Assembly: GCF_029016485.1 (NCBI RefSeq)
Contig: NZ_CP092106.1
Location: forward strand, 1,488,001 to 1,552,000
Direction: 5' to 3'
DNA: 64,000 bases
Origin: Vibrio sp. JC009
GTDB lineage: Bacteria; Pseudomonadota; Gammaproteobacteria; Enterobacterales; Vibrionaceae
The notes under the pieces were generated by a model that was given only the letters and a program-made list of their open reading frames with translations, was not told the origin of the DNA and ran no database searches. The stretch's first letter is position 1, and each line of letters starts with the position of its first letter. The position numbers and the translations under genes were made by a program. Below, piece by piece: positions 55,883 through 64,000 of the stretch.

Positions 55883-57076
55883 TTACAAAACCTTACAAGC
55901 AAACCCTTTCAAATAAAACCCTTCCGGATAAGCACTATCAACCGGATGGTCAGCCGCCTGCTCAAATCTTTCAACAAACTTAACGCTTCTACCCGCATCA
56001 ACCGCTGCATCAGCCAGGATTTTCTGGAAAAGCTCCTGATCCATAAGACCAGAGCAAGAGTAAGTGAGCAGTGTTCCGCCCGGTTTAAGAATCTGCATTG
56101 CCAGCATATTAATATCTTTATACCCGCGACATGCGCCATTTAACTGCGCCTTAGATTCAGCAAATTTTGGCGGGTCCATAATCACTACATCAAATTTAGT
56201 GCCCTGATCACGGTATTCGCGAAGCAGCTTAAATACATCGGCGTTCAGGAATACGGCGCGTTTTTTCGAGATGTCGAACTCGTTTAGTTCTGCGTTAAAT
56301 TTGGCGGTATCCAGGGCAGGCTGAGAGACATCTGCGTTAATCACTCGCTTGGCGTCACCTTTCAGCGCATACAAACCAAAACCACCGGTGTACGAGAAGC
56401 AGTTCAGTACTTCTTTATCTTTAACGTACTTCACTGCCTGCTGGCGGCTGTCACGCTGATCAAGGTAGAAGCCGGTTTTGTGGCCGTTTTTAATATCAAC
56501 GGAGATTTTGACGCCGTTCTCTTCGATTACAACGGATTTTGGCGGCTCTTCGCCATGTAAAACGCCTACGGTTTCTTTCAGTCCTTCTTTTTTACGTACC
56601 GATACATCAGAGCGCTCGTAGATATTACAATCCGGGAAGCATTCGATAAGCGCTTCTACAAGAACGGATTTCTGGTATTCGGCACCGGCGCTTAGCAGCT
56701 GGCAGACAAGAAAGTTTTGATATTTGTCTATGGTAATACCCGGCAGGCCGTCAGATTCTGCTGCGATTAGGCGGTAACCTGTCAGGCCGTCTCGTTCAAT
56801 ACAGTCATCACGAAGCAGTTGAGCCTGCTGGATGCGTTTAACAAAGAAGTCCTTGTTGATGTCTTGTTTCTCAAATGACCAGACGCGGGCACGGATCTGT
56901 GAGCTTGGAGAGTATGCCGCCTTTGCCAGCCACTGGCCGTTGTTTGCGTATACGTCTACCGTTTTACCACTTTCTGGCTGGCCTTCCACTCTTTCAATAC
57001 CACGGGAGAAAATCCACGGGTGTCTGCGTTTAAGTGATTTTTCACGTCCTTTGGTGAGAAAGATAGAAGCTGTCAT
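55883..57076 (-). CDS. rlmI: 23S rRNA (cytosine-1962-C5)-methyltransferase
   Basis: A 397-residue SAM-dependent rRNA methyltransferase. An N-terminal PUA domain ([22 protein letters not shown]) is followed by an EEHxE-like linker and the Rossmann methyltransferase: [16 protein letters not shown] (SAM motif I) and [13 protein letters not shown] (motif IV), with the catalytic cysteine in LTYSCSGLM. An extension to 57154 is rejected since the family starts MTASIFL; GGAA lies at good distance. Divergent from acyP, as in E. coli rlmI-yccX. Confidence 0.95.
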   Translation of the reverse strand: MTASIFLTKGREKSLKRRHPWIFSRGIERVEGQPESGKTVDVYANNGQWLAKAAYSPSSQIRARVWSFEKQDINKDFFVKRIQQAQLLRDDCIERDGLTGYRLIAAESDGLPGITIDKYQNFLVCQLLSAGAEYQKSVLVEALIECFPDCNIYERSDVSVRKKEGLKETVGVLHGEEPPKSVVIEENGVKISVDIKNGHKTGFYLDQRDSRQQAVKYVKDKEVLNCFSYTGGFGLYALKGDAKRVINADVSQPALDTAKFNAELNEFDISKKRAVFLNADVFKLLREYRDQGTKFDVVIMDPPKFAESKAQLNGACRGYKDINMLAMQILKPGGTLLTYSCSGLMDQELFQKILADAAVDAGRSVKFVERFEQAADHPVDSAYPEGFYLKGFACKVL

Positions 57077-57218
57077 ATGAGGTTCCGGTTTATTAAATGG
57101 GGCGGTATTGTCGGTGATGAAGCAGGGAAAATCAATTCTCTTTTGATTCGTCACACTTTCCTGACGCCATCTTAGGCTAAGATTATGAATAAATACAAAA
57201 AGGGACAGGTGTTAGGCT

Positions 57219-57494
57219 ATGACCAAAATAAGTTATAAATTCACTGTAACGGGAATGGTGCAGGGGGTTGGTTTCCGCTATCACACCTGCCATGAGGGAC
57301 TAAAGCGCGGGCTGACCGGTTATGCCAGAAATCTGGATAACGGTGATGTGGAGGTTGTGGCCTGTGGCAGCGAAGATCAGTTAGAAGATTTTATCCAGTG
57401 GCTGAAAGTAGGGCCAAGATCGGCACATGTATCAAAGCTAATCTGGGATGAGGTTGAGTTTAAGGCGTATAAGGGGTTCAATATAATGTATTGA
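57219..57494 (+). CDS. acyP: Acylphosphatase
   Basis: Hydrolyses carboxyl-phosphate bonds such as in acetyl phosphate. The 91-residue protein has the acylphosphatase signature GMVQGVGFRYHT (phosphate-binding loop with the catalytic Arg) and the later GYARNLDNGDVEVVACG with the catalytic Asn. In E. coli this gene (yccX) is followed by tusE and yccA; here the same order continues but with about 3.1 kb of insertion sequences and repeats between. Confidence 0.95.
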   Translation: MTKISYKFTVTGMVQGVGFRYHTCHEGLKRGLTGYARNLDNGDVEVVACGSEDQLEDFIQWLKVGPRSAHVSKLIWDEVEFKAYKGFNIMY

Positions 57495-57510
57495 ATTACA
57501 ACCATTTTCT

Positions 57511-57523
57511 CGTTCCCATGCTT
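57511..57523. repeat. Left half of a REP palindrome split by an insertion sequence
   Basis: CGTTCCCATGCT at 57511-57522 is one arm; its partner CCTGCGTGGGAATGC is at 58851-58865 on the other side of the first insertion sequence. Joined, they match the intact palindrome at 60326-60352. Confidence 0.8.
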
Positions 57524-57540
57524 ATATGGACTCCCGGGTG

Positions 57541-57740
57541 TTGTCAAAAAGTTTATTAGAACAGAGGTCAGATGCTTGCTTATATACGGGCTCTAACTGA
57601 GGAGCTACCTCGGCCTCTTCGATGTATTCGCACCTTCATGACTTTATCTCCCGCACGGTAGTTTCTACCTGAGCATGGGCCAGTCTCTTGAAGGTTGGTC
57701 TTACCTGTTTGTTCTTACGTTCTTTTTGACTAACCTGGTA
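57541..57740 (-). ncRNA. Putative seekRNA/bridge RNA region of element 1
   Basis: Non-coding stretch downstream of the transposase stop, where IS1111-group elements encode their target-guide RNA. In transposase orientation it contains CCCATGCTC (plus-strand 57671-57679), the same 9 nt as the reconstructed target across the insertion point. Hairpin GGTAGAAACTACC-like stem beside it may frame the guide loop. RNA boundaries are not known. Confidence 0.5.
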
Positions 57741-58778
57741 TTAAGCCACAAGTGGTTGTGGCTTATATTCCTCATCACTTTTTATCATGGCAAGAGCCGT
57801 TCTCACCGTTTTATTTGCCAAAGCAATAGCTGCAACTTTTTTGCCTCGCCTTGTGGTCAGATCTTTAAGCCATTGCTCTTTTCCTGTCCGGGCTTCTCGT
57901 TTTTCCAGTTTACACACAACTGTTAAGGCTCCTCGAAAGAGTGCACTACGCAACATGTTGTGACCACACTTTTTAGCGATAGAACCTATTTTCTGTTTAC
58001 CACCACTACTGTGTTGAACGGGTGTTAACCCCAGACAAGCTGAAGCTTCTCTACCCTTACTAAAATGCTCTGCCTGGCCTAACGCTACTTTTAATAAAAC
58101 TGAGCATACTGGGCCAACCCCCTCCAGAGCTTGTAACCGCCTGCACACTTTATCTTGCGCTATTGACTGCTGTAGTTGTTGTGTAAAAGCTTCTACTTGC
58201 TCTATCAAATTTATAAACTGCTCATACATCTGACTCAGGCAAGCTCTAAACTGGCCGGTTAATCCGTTATCAGCGTCCTCAAGAACATAAGGAATGGCTT
58301 CTCTCAATGCTTTATCACCTTTAGTGATCGGAATGCCAAACTCCAGTAAATAGGAACGCAGTTGATTACTTATACTTACCTTCTGCCTAACCAGTAGATC
58401 TCGCATATGAACGATGGATTGCTGACACTGCTCTTCAACGGTTGGTATGCGACAGGATTTTATTTGAGATTGCGTAGCTGCGATAGCAATGGCAATAGCG
58501 TCATTGGCATCGGTTTTTTGGCCCTGCCTGAATGCAGCTGCCCGACGTGGGGCAATAGCCTTCACTTCATGCCCTTGCTCTTTAGCATATCGAGCCCAAT
58601 AGTTGGTTGTACTGCATGACTCCATTGCTACCAGTGTTGCTTTTTCCCTGGCTAAAAATTCCAGCAGTTTCTTACGGCTCATTTCTCGATTAAAAATAAT
58701 CTTGCCATCGAAATTCATCTTACAGACCTGAAAAACACTCTTTGCAAGGTCAATAGCAATAACGGTAGAATATTTCAT
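57741..58778 (-). CDS. IS110-family transposase (element 1)
   Basis: A 345-residue DEDD transposase. The RuvC-like N-terminal half has IDLAKSVFQV, MESCSTTNYW and TDANDAIAIA, which contribute the acidic catalytic residues; the C-terminal half has LEGVGPVCSVLL (helix-hairpin-helix) and SSGGKQKIGSIAKKC with the conserved serine. It is intact. It shares the family but is clearly diverged from the second transposase in this window (TGSGG instead of SSGGK, different lengths). Confidence 0.95.
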   Translation of the reverse strand: MKYSTVIAIDLAKSVFQVCKMNFDGKIIFNREMSRKKLLEFLAREKATLVAMESCSTTNYWARYAKEQGHEVKAIAPRRAAAFRQGQKTDANDAIAIAIAATQSQIKSCRIPTVEEQCQQSIVHMRDLLVRQKVSISNQLRSYLLEFGIPITKGDKALREAIPYVLEDADNGLTGQFRACLSQMYEQFINLIEQVEAFTQQLQQSIAQDKVCRRLQALEGVGPVCSVLLKVALGQAEHFSKGREASACLGLTPVQHSSGGKQKIGSIAKKCGHNMLRSALFRGALTVVCKLEKREARTGKEQWLKDLTTRRGKKVAAIALANKTVRTALAMIKSDEEYKPQPLVA

Positions 58779-58850
58779 GTATGGACTCCTTTTGTAAAAG
58801 TTTGGTCGCTTATTACGCTACTCCTGAGGGAGCCGGGAGTCCATACATCT

Positions 58851-58965
58851 CCTGCGTGGGAATGCATACCAGAGTTGAAACTATGCGCTTAACTAACAGC
58901 AAACACGTGAAGTGATTCGGACAGAGAACGCGATATCATCGGTGGCACCTTTAGCCGGGATATGC
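58851..58965. repeat. Right half of the split REP palindrome and spacer between the two insertion sequences
   Basis: Starts with CCTGCGTGGGAATGCATACC, the second REP arm, followed by about 95 bp without coding potential, ending in GATATGC before the left end of element 2. Confidence 0.65.
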
Positions 58966-59040
58966 AATGGCATGGACTCCCTCACCTTCGTCGAAAATAT
59001 CGGCTAAGGTAAGAGTGTCAACTAAAAAGGAGCCCATGCC

Positions 59041-60063
59041 ATGAACAAGAATATCACTATTTCTATCGACCTTGCTAAGACTGTTATTCAAGTTGCGATA
59101 ATTAATAAGCACGGAAAGCTTTCATCTAATCAAAAAGTATCTCAATCAAAGTTAATTTCAATGGTGGCTAAGCACCCCAAAGCTGTTATTTGTATGGAAG
59201 CTTGTGCAACGGCTCATTATTGGGGTCGAAAGTTCCAGCAGGCAGGACATCAAGTCTTACTCGTGCCTGCTCAGATCGCCGCTAAGTATCGCTCGGGAAA
59301 TAAAAATGATCCCAATGATGCTTTGGCTATTTATGAAGCCAGTCAGCGGACAGATATTCATTTCGTTCCGGTTAAAACTGTTGAACAGCAAGATCTTGCC
59401 TGCTTACTAAGACTGCGGGAAGGTTATATTAAGCAACGAACACAGCTTGCTAACCGTATCCGGGGGCTTGCGATGGAATATGGCATCAAATTTCCCATAG
59501 GAATCAATTCGCTCAGAAAACAGCTACCGTTTGAGTTGGAAAATGCTGAAAATGAATTAACCCATGCTGCTCGGTTTATTCTAAATAATCTTAAAGAACA
59601 GTTGCTCGCGCTTGATACCCAAATTGATGATGCCACTCAAGCTCTTACCAATCAGGCAAAACAAAATGAAGATTGTAAGCTTTTAGCCTCGTTACCGGGT
59701 ATTTCATGGATTTCAGGCAGTGCTTTGTATGCCAGGTTAGGAAATGCATCGGCTTATAAGTGTGGTAGGGATGCAAGCGCAAGCATTGGATTAGTGCCTG
59801 CTCATACAGGAAGTGGAGGTAGAAATATCAACCTTGGCATTACTAAGCGAGGAGATCGTTATCTCAGAGCTCTTGTCGTTCATGGTGCCCGAGCTGTAGT
59901 TAGTCATGTCAAAGATAAAACTGATCCACTTAGTCAGTGGATACGCTCTCTGTTAGAGAGAAACCATGTGAATAAAGTCGTTATTGCTCTAGCGAATAAG
60001 ATAGTCAGGATGGCGTGTGCCATATTGAAATCAAAACAGCCTTACCAGCTTAAGTTAGCTTAA
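59041..60063 (+). CDS. IS110-family transposase (element 2)
   Basis: A 340-residue DEDD transposase: ISIDLAKTVIQVAI, CMEACATAHYWGR, KNDPNDALAIYEA in the N-terminal RuvC-like domain; LASLPGISWISGSAL, ACASIGL-like DASASIGLVPAHTGSGGRN with the conserved serine region, and a basic C-terminus. Full length with a start next to AAAAGGAG. It is of the IS1111 subgroup by its terminal repeats and 3' non-coding region. Confidence 0.95.
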   Translation: MNKNITISIDLAKTVIQVAIINKHGKLSSNQKVSQSKLISMVAKHPKAVICMEACATAHYWGRKFQQAGHQVLLVPAQIAAKYRSGNKNDPNDALAIYEASQRTDIHFVPVKTVEQQDLACLLRLREGYIKQRTQLANRIRGLAMEYGIKFPIGINSLRKQLPFELENAENELTHAARFILNNLKEQLLALDTQIDDATQALTNQAKQNEDCKLLASLPGISWISGSALYARLGNASAYKCGRDASASIGLVPAHTGSGGRNINLGITKRGDRYLRALVVHGARAVVSHVKDKTDPLSQWIRSLLERNHVNKVVIALANKIVRMACAILKSKQPYQLKLA

Positions 60064-60311
60064 CTGAAATAAGGTAAAGCTGAATTTGGAGCAAACGACA
60101 AACCAGCGTAATAGCAAGTAATTAAGATAAAGTGTTAGCACAGCACACAAGGCAAACTCTGTGTGGGAATGAGGCAATAAATGCCTGGACTGCGATTAGA
60201 AGCCTTGTTAGTGGATTTAGCCATAAAGGTTCGGGGTAGCGCCCCATGATGAAACCGAATATACGTGCACTTGCATAAACTCTTATTATCTTAAACCACT
60301 TGTGTTACAGG
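60064..60311 (+). ncRNA. Putative seekRNA/bridge RNA region of element 2
   Basis: Non-coding sequence after the transposase. It contains GTGGGAATG at 60163-60171, 9 nt equal to the strand across the insertion junction (CATTCCCAC). The following GGCAATAAATGCC stem and others could frame it. As in element 1, the match is in the same orientation relative to the transposase. RNA ends unknown. Confidence 0.5.
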
Positions 60312-60325
60312 GGGAGTCCATATAC

Positions 60326-60352
60326 ATTCCCACGCCGGAGCATGGGAACGAG
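60326..60352. repeat. Intact REP-type palindrome
   Basis: ATTCCCACGCCGGAGCATGG and the following GAACGAG form TTCCCacGC-CGGA-GCatGGGAA. It is the reference for the split copy at 57511/58851 and the apparent target for both insertion sequences. Confidence 0.85.
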
Positions 60353-60400
60353 CGAAAACCTTGACTTATTTAGTCAGAACGTCATGCTTTTCCTGCCACC

Positions 60401-60663
60401 CTGACTCTTATACACAAATATTAAAGTGACCAGAGAACGGTTCTCCCCCTTGAGTGAAAAAGCCTAACTGGTTGATAAAGCTAATAGAAGGGGGAGTTAG
60501 AGGGGGTTGGTTATGCCGTGCATGATTAAACCACCAAAACTTAAGCTCATAAGAAACAACCCCTCCCAGCCTCCCCTTCGATGTTACTTCTTCGAAAATC
60601 CAGCCTTTCGAGGCTAAGGGGAGGAGCATTCTTTGGCTCCTTAAACTTGTGTATAAGAGTCAG
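60401..60663. mobile_element. 263-bp miniature element with Tn5/IS50-type ends
   Basis: The right terminus, read inward, is CTGACTCTTATACACAAGT, identical to the 19-bp Tn5/IS50 outer end; the left terminus CTGACTCTTATACACAAAT differs at one base. Flanks CCTGCCACC (60392-60400) and CCTGCCGCC (60664-60672) form a 9-bp target duplication with one mismatch, the size made by IS50. Inside there is no transposase, only short GGGGGAG/CTCCCCC inverted motifs. It lies directly against the tusE stop codon. It must be mobilised by a transposase encoded elsewhere. Confidence 0.85.
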
Positions 60664-60671
60664 CCTGCCGC

Positions 60672-61001
60672 CTATAAACACTTAGCCGGCTTAGGTAACC
60701 CAGCCAGTTTAGTTGCCTGCTTAGCCGGCCCCTTCTTAAACAGCTTAAACAGATATTTACTGTTGCCTTTTTCCGGCCCGTGTTCTTTTTCTACCGCTTT
60801 GACCAGCATACGTACAGCAGGGGAGGTATTAAACTCTTTATAGAAATTTCGGACAAAGTGGATAATCTCCAGGTGTTCGTCTGTCAGCTCAATGCCTTCT
60901 TCCTGAGCCAGGATTTGGATCATGCCTTCTTCCCACTCTTCAAAATTAAGCAGGTAGCCTTCGTTATCTGTTTCTATCTGTTTTCCGTTGTATTCGAACA
61001 T
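60672..61001 (-). CDS. tusE: Sulfurtransferase TusE (DsrC family)
   Basis: Accepts sulfur from TusBCD and passes it to MnmA for 2-thiouridine formation in tRNA. The 109-residue protein begins [17 protein letters not shown] and ends [16 protein letters not shown] with the acceptor cysteine as the penultimate residue, which is the DsrC/TusE hallmark. The target duplication of the Tn5-like element shares the last base of its stop codon; the coding sequence is complete. Confidence 0.96.
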   Translation of the reverse strand: MFEYNGKQIETDNEGYLLNFEEWEEGMIQILAQEEGIELTDEHLEIIHFVRNFYKEFNTSPAVRMLVKAVEKEHGPEKGNSKYLFKLFKKGPAKQATKLAGLPKPAKCL

Positions 61002-61056
61002 AGTGATAATTTAATTAGAAATTTTGCCAAGAATAACGCTTTTAACAGCGACAAAA

Positions 61057-61080
61057 AAGCCCGGATTTGAATCCGGGCTT
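61057..61080 (-). terminator. Intrinsic terminator of yccA
   Basis: Arms AAGCCCGGAT and ATCCGGGCTT with a TTGA loop; on the minus strand a run of T follows. It lies 26 bp past the yccA stop and 55 bp before tusE. Confidence 0.92.
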
Positions 61081-61105
61081 TGAAAAGTATTAGTGACAGA
61101 CTTTA

Positions 61106-61768
61106 TTAGTCGTCGTTCATTACGCCAAGAATGCTTAGCAGGCTGATGAACAGGTTGTAGATAGATACATACAGCGTGATAGTTGCTGAGATGTAGTTTG
61201 TTTCACCGCCACGAACGATTGCCTGAGTTGTCAGCAGAATTGCACCTGTTGAGAACAGGATAAACATGCCGCTCATTGCAAGGTAAAGCGCAGGCATCTG
61301 CAGGAAGATGTTTGCAATCATACCTACAAGGATAACCACGAAGCCAGCCATCATCATACCGTTAAGGAATGAAAGGTCACGCTTAGTTGTTAGCGCGTAT
61401 GCTGAAGCGCCCATAAACGCAAGGGCTGTACCGCCAAGAGCGGTTACTACAACATCGCCCATACCTGCGCCAATGTATGCGTTCAGGATTGGACCAATTG
61501 TGTAGCCAAGGAAACCGGTAAACAGGAATGTAAACACCAGACCCAGGCTGCTGTTGCGGTTTTTCTCAACCAGGAACAGAAGGCCGTAGAAGCCAACCAA
61601 CATCATGATTAGGCCAGGACGTGGCAGGTTCATTGCCATTGAGAAGCCAGCTACGATTGCTGACCAGATCAATGTCATGGAAAGAAGGAAATACGTATTA
61701 CGTAATACTTTGTTCGTTTGCAACACGCTTTCTTGTGTAGAAGTGCGCGATACCATTGGACTGTTCAT
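61106..61768 (-). CDS. yccA: Bax inhibitor-1/YccA family membrane protein
   Basis: A 220-residue inner-membrane protein with seven hydrophobic helices and the BI-1 family ending SIYNLFISLLSILGVMNDD, which includes the conserved acidic pair. In E. coli YccA is a substrate and modulator of the FtsH protease. The start is the ATG giving MNSPMVSRT with GAGGAA upstream rather than the in-frame codon four residues earlier. It keeps the enteric order next to tusE. Confidence 0.95.
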   Translation of the reverse strand: MNSPMVSRTSTQESVLQTNKVLRNTYFLLSMTLIWSAIVAGFSMAMNLPRPGLIMMLVGFYGLLFLVEKNRNSSLGLVFTFLFTGFLGYTIGPILNAYIGAGMGDVVVTALGGTALAFMGASAYALTTKRDLSFLNGMMMAGFVVILVGMIANIFLQMPALYLAMSGMFILFSTGAILLTTQAIVRGGETNYISATITLYVSIYNLFISLLSILGVMNDD

Positions 61769-61897
61769 AATCTTCCTCAAAAGATAACTGACTTATTTAA
61801 TTACTTAGTTTACTTATGTGGGCGAAAGTTTCAAATTTCAACCCAATATAGCAAAGGCGGCAATGCCGCCTTTAGAACTGATTGTTATATAAAAATC

Positions 61898-62647
61898 TTA
61901 ATGACTCAAGATCTGGCTTAAGAAGTTTTGAGTTCGATCAGATTGTGGGTTTTCGAAGAAGTTGATTGGGTCGTTTTCTTCGATGATTTCACCGGCATCC
62001 ATAAAGATCACTCTGTCGGCCACCTCTTTAGCAAAGCCCATTTCGTGGGTTACACAAAGCATGGTCATACCTTCGTTGGCAAGCTCTACCATTACATCCA
62101 GTACTTCACGAACCATTTCCGGGTCAAGCGCGGATGTTGGCTCGTCAAATAGCATGATGTTCGGGTTCATGCACAGTGAGCGGGCGATAGCCACACGCTG
62201 TTGCTGACCACCGGATAACTGGCCTGGGTATTTTTCAGCCTGATGCGGGATCTTTACCCGTTCCAGGAACTTCATTGCCAGCTCTTCAGCTTCTTCTTTC
62301 GGCATCTTCTTCACCCAGATTGGTGCCAGAGTACAGTTCTCCAGTACAGTCAGGTGAGGGAAGAGATTAAAGTGCTGGAAACACATACCCACGTCTTTAC
62401 GGATTGTCTCTATGTCTTTCAGGTCATCCGTCAGCTCATGACCGTTAACCAGAATATGGCCGCGCTGGTGCTCTTCAAGGCGGTTAATACAGCGAATCAT
62501 GGTTGATTTACCTGAGCCGGAAGGGCCACAGATAACGATCTTTTCGCCTTTTTTCACCTTTAGGTTGATGTCTTTTAACACGTGGAACTCACCGTACCAC
62601 TTGTTCATATCTTTGATTTTGATTACGTGTTCTAGTTGCTGCGTCAT
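61898..62647 (-). CDS. aapP: General L-amino acid ABC transporter, ATP-binding protein
   Basis: A 249-residue ATPase of the polar amino-acid uptake group. Walker A is [10 protein letters not shown] (about residues 41-50), Q loop [13 protein letters not shown], signature [15 protein letters not shown], Walker [15 protein letters not shown] and the H loop CVTHEMGF. It energises AapQM import of acidic and neutral amino acids. It follows aapM by 21 bp with AAGGA before the ATG and ends the operon. Confidence 0.95.
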   Translation of the reverse strand: MTQQLEHVIKIKDMNKWYGEFHVLKDINLKVKKGEKIVICGPSGSGKSTMIRCINRLEEHQRGHILVNGHELTDDLKDIETIRKDVGMCFQHFNLFPHLTVLENCTLAPIWVKKMPKEEAEELAMKFLERVKIPHQAEKYPGQLSGGQQQRVAIARSLCMNPNIMLFDEPTSALDPEMVREVLDVMVELANEGMTMLCVTHEMGFAKEVADRVIFMDAGEIIEENDPINFFENPQSDRTQNFLSQILSH

Positions 62648-62668
62648 AATATGTCCTTAAATCTTCTA

Positions 62669-63766
62669 TTAACGTTTGTGGCCGGTGTGAAGTTTGTTTT
62701 CCAGATAGATCGAGTATCTCGACATACCAAAGCAGAAAACCCAGAACACTAACGCGACAAATACATAACTTTCGATTGCAAAGCCTAACCACTTAGGATC
62801 GTTGTTTGCTGCCTGTCCGATACCCAGTACATCAAACATACCGATGATCAGAACCAGACTTGTGTCTTTAAACAGGCCAATAAAGGTGTTTACGATGGAT
62901 GGAATCGTGATCTTCAGAGCCTGAGGTAAAATAATTAAGCGAATCTTCTGCCAGTAGCCAAGGCCAAGCGCATCAGCCGCTTCGTACTGGCCCTTAGGAA
63001 TCGCCTGAAGGCCGCCACGAACCACTTCTGCCATATAAGCTGCACTGAACATAACCACACCGATAAGAGCACGAAGCAGCTTGTCTGTTTCCGAGCCGCC
63101 GGCCAGAAACAGCGGTAGCATTACCGATGCCATAAAGAGTACGGTAATCAGCGGTACGCCACGCCATACTTCGATATAGATAGTGGAAATGCTGCGGATA
63201 ATCGGCATTTCTGAGCGGCGACTCAGCGCAAGTGCAATACCGATTGGCAGTGATACAACGATGCCCACAATAGCGATAATCAGCGTAACCAGCAGGCCGC
63301 CCCATTTATGCGTCTCAACCACTTCCAGTCCAAAGAAGCCACCGTACAGAAGGGCTGCGATAATGAATGGGTAGATGTTCAGGAAGAACAGAGCAATCCA
63401 TTTACGCTGTGGTGTTTTCTCGTACACCAGTGCGGCAACAAAAATAGCCAGAGTGGCAAAGAACAGCTGAGGTCGCCATAGCTGCGCCTCCGGGTAGAAG
63501 CCGTACATAAACTGGGTCCAGCGTGTGCTGATAAATACCCAGCATGCGCCTTCACGGGTACAGGCATCACGGGTTGTTCCCACCCAGTCTGCATTTAAAA
63601 TTGCCCAGTCAAACAGCGCCGATACAATTGAGAATGCGAAATAGCCCAGAACAAATGTCAGTGCCGTGTTTAGCGGGCTGTTAAACAGGTTTTTACGAAG
63701 CCATCCCGGTATACCCACAGTATTTGCCGGTGGCGGAAGGTCTTCCTGAAATTGATGTACTCTCAT
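62669..63766 (-). CDS. aapM: General L-amino acid ABC transporter, permease AapM
   Basis: A 365-residue permease longer than most HisM-type proteins because of extra N-terminal helices and a loop with paired cysteines (TRDACTREGACWVF, about residues 64-77), a mark of AapM. The EAA/His-permease motif is AAYMAEVVRGGLQAIPKGQYEAADALGLGYWQKIRLIILPQALK near residue 240. Its ATG is one base past the aapQ stop, with GGAG inside the aapQ end, indicating coupled translation. Confidence 0.95.
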   Translation of the reverse strand: MRVHQFQEDLPPPANTVGIPGWLRKNLFNSPLNTALTFVLGYFAFSIVSALFDWAILNADWVGTTRDACTREGACWVFISTRWTQFMYGFYPEAQLWRPQLFFATLAIFVAALVYEKTPQRKWIALFFLNIYPFIIAALLYGGFFGLEVVETHKWGGLLVTLIIAIVGIVVSLPIGIALALSRRSEMPIIRSISTIYIEVWRGVPLITVLFMASVMLPLFLAGGSETDKLLRALIGVVMFSAAYMAEVVRGGLQAIPKGQYEAADALGLGYWQKIRLIILPQALKITIPSIVNTFIGLFKDTSLVLIIGMFDVLGIGQAANNDPKWLGFAIESYVFVALVFWVFCFGMSRYSIYLENKLHTGHKR

Positions 63767-63767
63767 C

Positions 63768-64000
63768 TTATCTCTCCACCAATGCTACTTTACGGTTATA
63801 GATGTTCATCAAAAATGAAGTCACAAGACTCAGAGTCAGATAAACGCCCATGGTCATGGCAATAATTTCGATTGCCTGTCCTGTCTGGTTCAGTGTTGTT
63901 CCTGCAAATACAGAAACCAGATCCGGATAGCCGATGGCCATCGCCAGAGAGGAGTTTTTAGTCAGGTTCAGAAACTGACTGGTTAATGGTGGAATAATGA
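63768..64000 (-). CDS. aapQ: General L-amino acid ABC transporter, permease AapQ (C-terminal part)
   Basis: The last 77 codons of a His-permease-family protein; the gene continues beyond the right edge. The end reads LTLSLVTSFLMNIYNRKVALVER, with hydrophobic helices upstream, and is directly followed by aapM. The gene order aapQ-aapM-aapP is standard; aapJ (binding protein) is expected upstream, outside the window. Confidence 0.9.
   Translation of the reverse strand, partial: IIPPLTSQFLNLTKNSSLAMAIGYPDLVSVFAGTTLNQTGQAIEIIAMTMGVYLTLSLVTSFLMNIYNRKVALVER

Larger units (their letters stand above)
57524..58850 (-). mobile_element. IS110-family (IS1111-type) insertion sequence, element 1
   Basis: About 1.33 kb. 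Near-terminal inverted repeats TATGGACTCCCGG (57525-57537) and CCGGGAGTCCATA (58833-58845) bound one transposase gene and a 200-bp non-coding stretch after it. The element splits a REP palindrome and shows no target duplication, all typical of the IS1111 group. The transposase is intact, so it may be active. Exact ends are uncertain by a few bases. Confidence 0.85.
58966..60325 (+). mobile_element. IS110-family (IS1111-type) insertion sequence, element 2
   Basis: About 1.36 kb. Subterminal inverted repeats ATGGACTCCC (58972-58981) and GGGAGTCCAT (60312-60321) bound one transposase and a 260-bp non-coding 3' region. The right end abuts an intact REP palindrome (60326-60352); the left flank ends TATGC, as REP flanks do. 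Its inverted repeats share ATGGACTCCC with element 1, but the transposases are different. Confidence 0.85.

Overview
The window looks like a chromosomal segment of a Vibrio or close relative in the Vibrionaceae. The basis is the gene content and order (pheST/ihfA/purT/cdd/lrgBA/sbcB/cobT/astE; rlmI/acyP/tusE/yccA; norM back to back with ribE), moderate GC, two methyl-accepting chemotaxis proteins, a periplasmic LigE-type DNA ligase, and dispersed TAATACCAAT-type repeats. Most of it is core chromosome. Accessory material is confined to short stretches.

Layout. 1-5,000: end of pheS, pheT, a lone glgC on the other strand, and ihfA. 5,000-14,700: purT with a PurR operator, cdd, lrgBA, sbcB, cobT, astE, then an apparent small RNA gene, a MazG-like NTP pyrophosphohydrolase, a glutaredoxin and a YgjP-like metallopeptidase. 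14,100-18,200: an unrecognised gene, a large XRE regulator and a chemoreceptor. 18,200-19,260: a Phd/ParE toxin-antitoxin pair whose toxin end has been replaced. 19,150-24,500: ugpBAEC glycerol-3-phosphate importer with a CHAD protein divergent to it. 24,500-28,700: a C45-type acyltransferase/hydrolase, an EAL phosphodiesterase, an unknown gene and D-serine dehydratase. 28,700-36,750: repeats, then a two-gene redox operon made of a very large pyruvate:ferredoxin oxidoreductase fusion and an Nfn-like flavoprotein fusion. 36,750-39,000: AT-rich accessory stretch. 39,080-49,000: tRNA-Val, hxpB, ligE, bactofilin plus M23 peptidase, norM, ribE, small cell-envelope genes and a second chemoreceptor. 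49,100-55,700: an adhesin locus with an OmpA-family protein, a TolC-family channel, a tiny secreted RTX-type protein and a LapA-like adhesin. 55,800-64,000: rlmI, acyP, two IS110/IS1111-family insertion sequences, a Tn5-like miniature element, tusE, yccA and the aapQMP amino-acid importer.

Five points stand out. (1) Downstream of astE lie a near-perfect NtrC site, a -24/-12 sigma-54 promoter about 100 bp further on, and after about 70 nt a strong intrinsic terminator with no open reading frame: a candidate nitrogen-controlled small RNA. (2) Both IS1111-type elements sit at the same kind of palindromic repeat, and each carries, in the non-coding stretch after its transposase, 9 nt matching its own insertion junction, as expected of a guide (seek/bridge) RNA. 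(3) A 131-residue gene next to the adhesin shares the adhesin's promoter and leader, its first codons and its C-terminal type I secretion domain but has none of the body. (4) A 263-bp miniature element has ends that match the Tn5/IS50 outer end, with a near-perfect 9-bp target duplication. (5) The ParE-type toxin has lost its C-terminus and reads into the ugpC region.

All calls are from reading the sequence and its translations. No database search, folding or alignment program was run.
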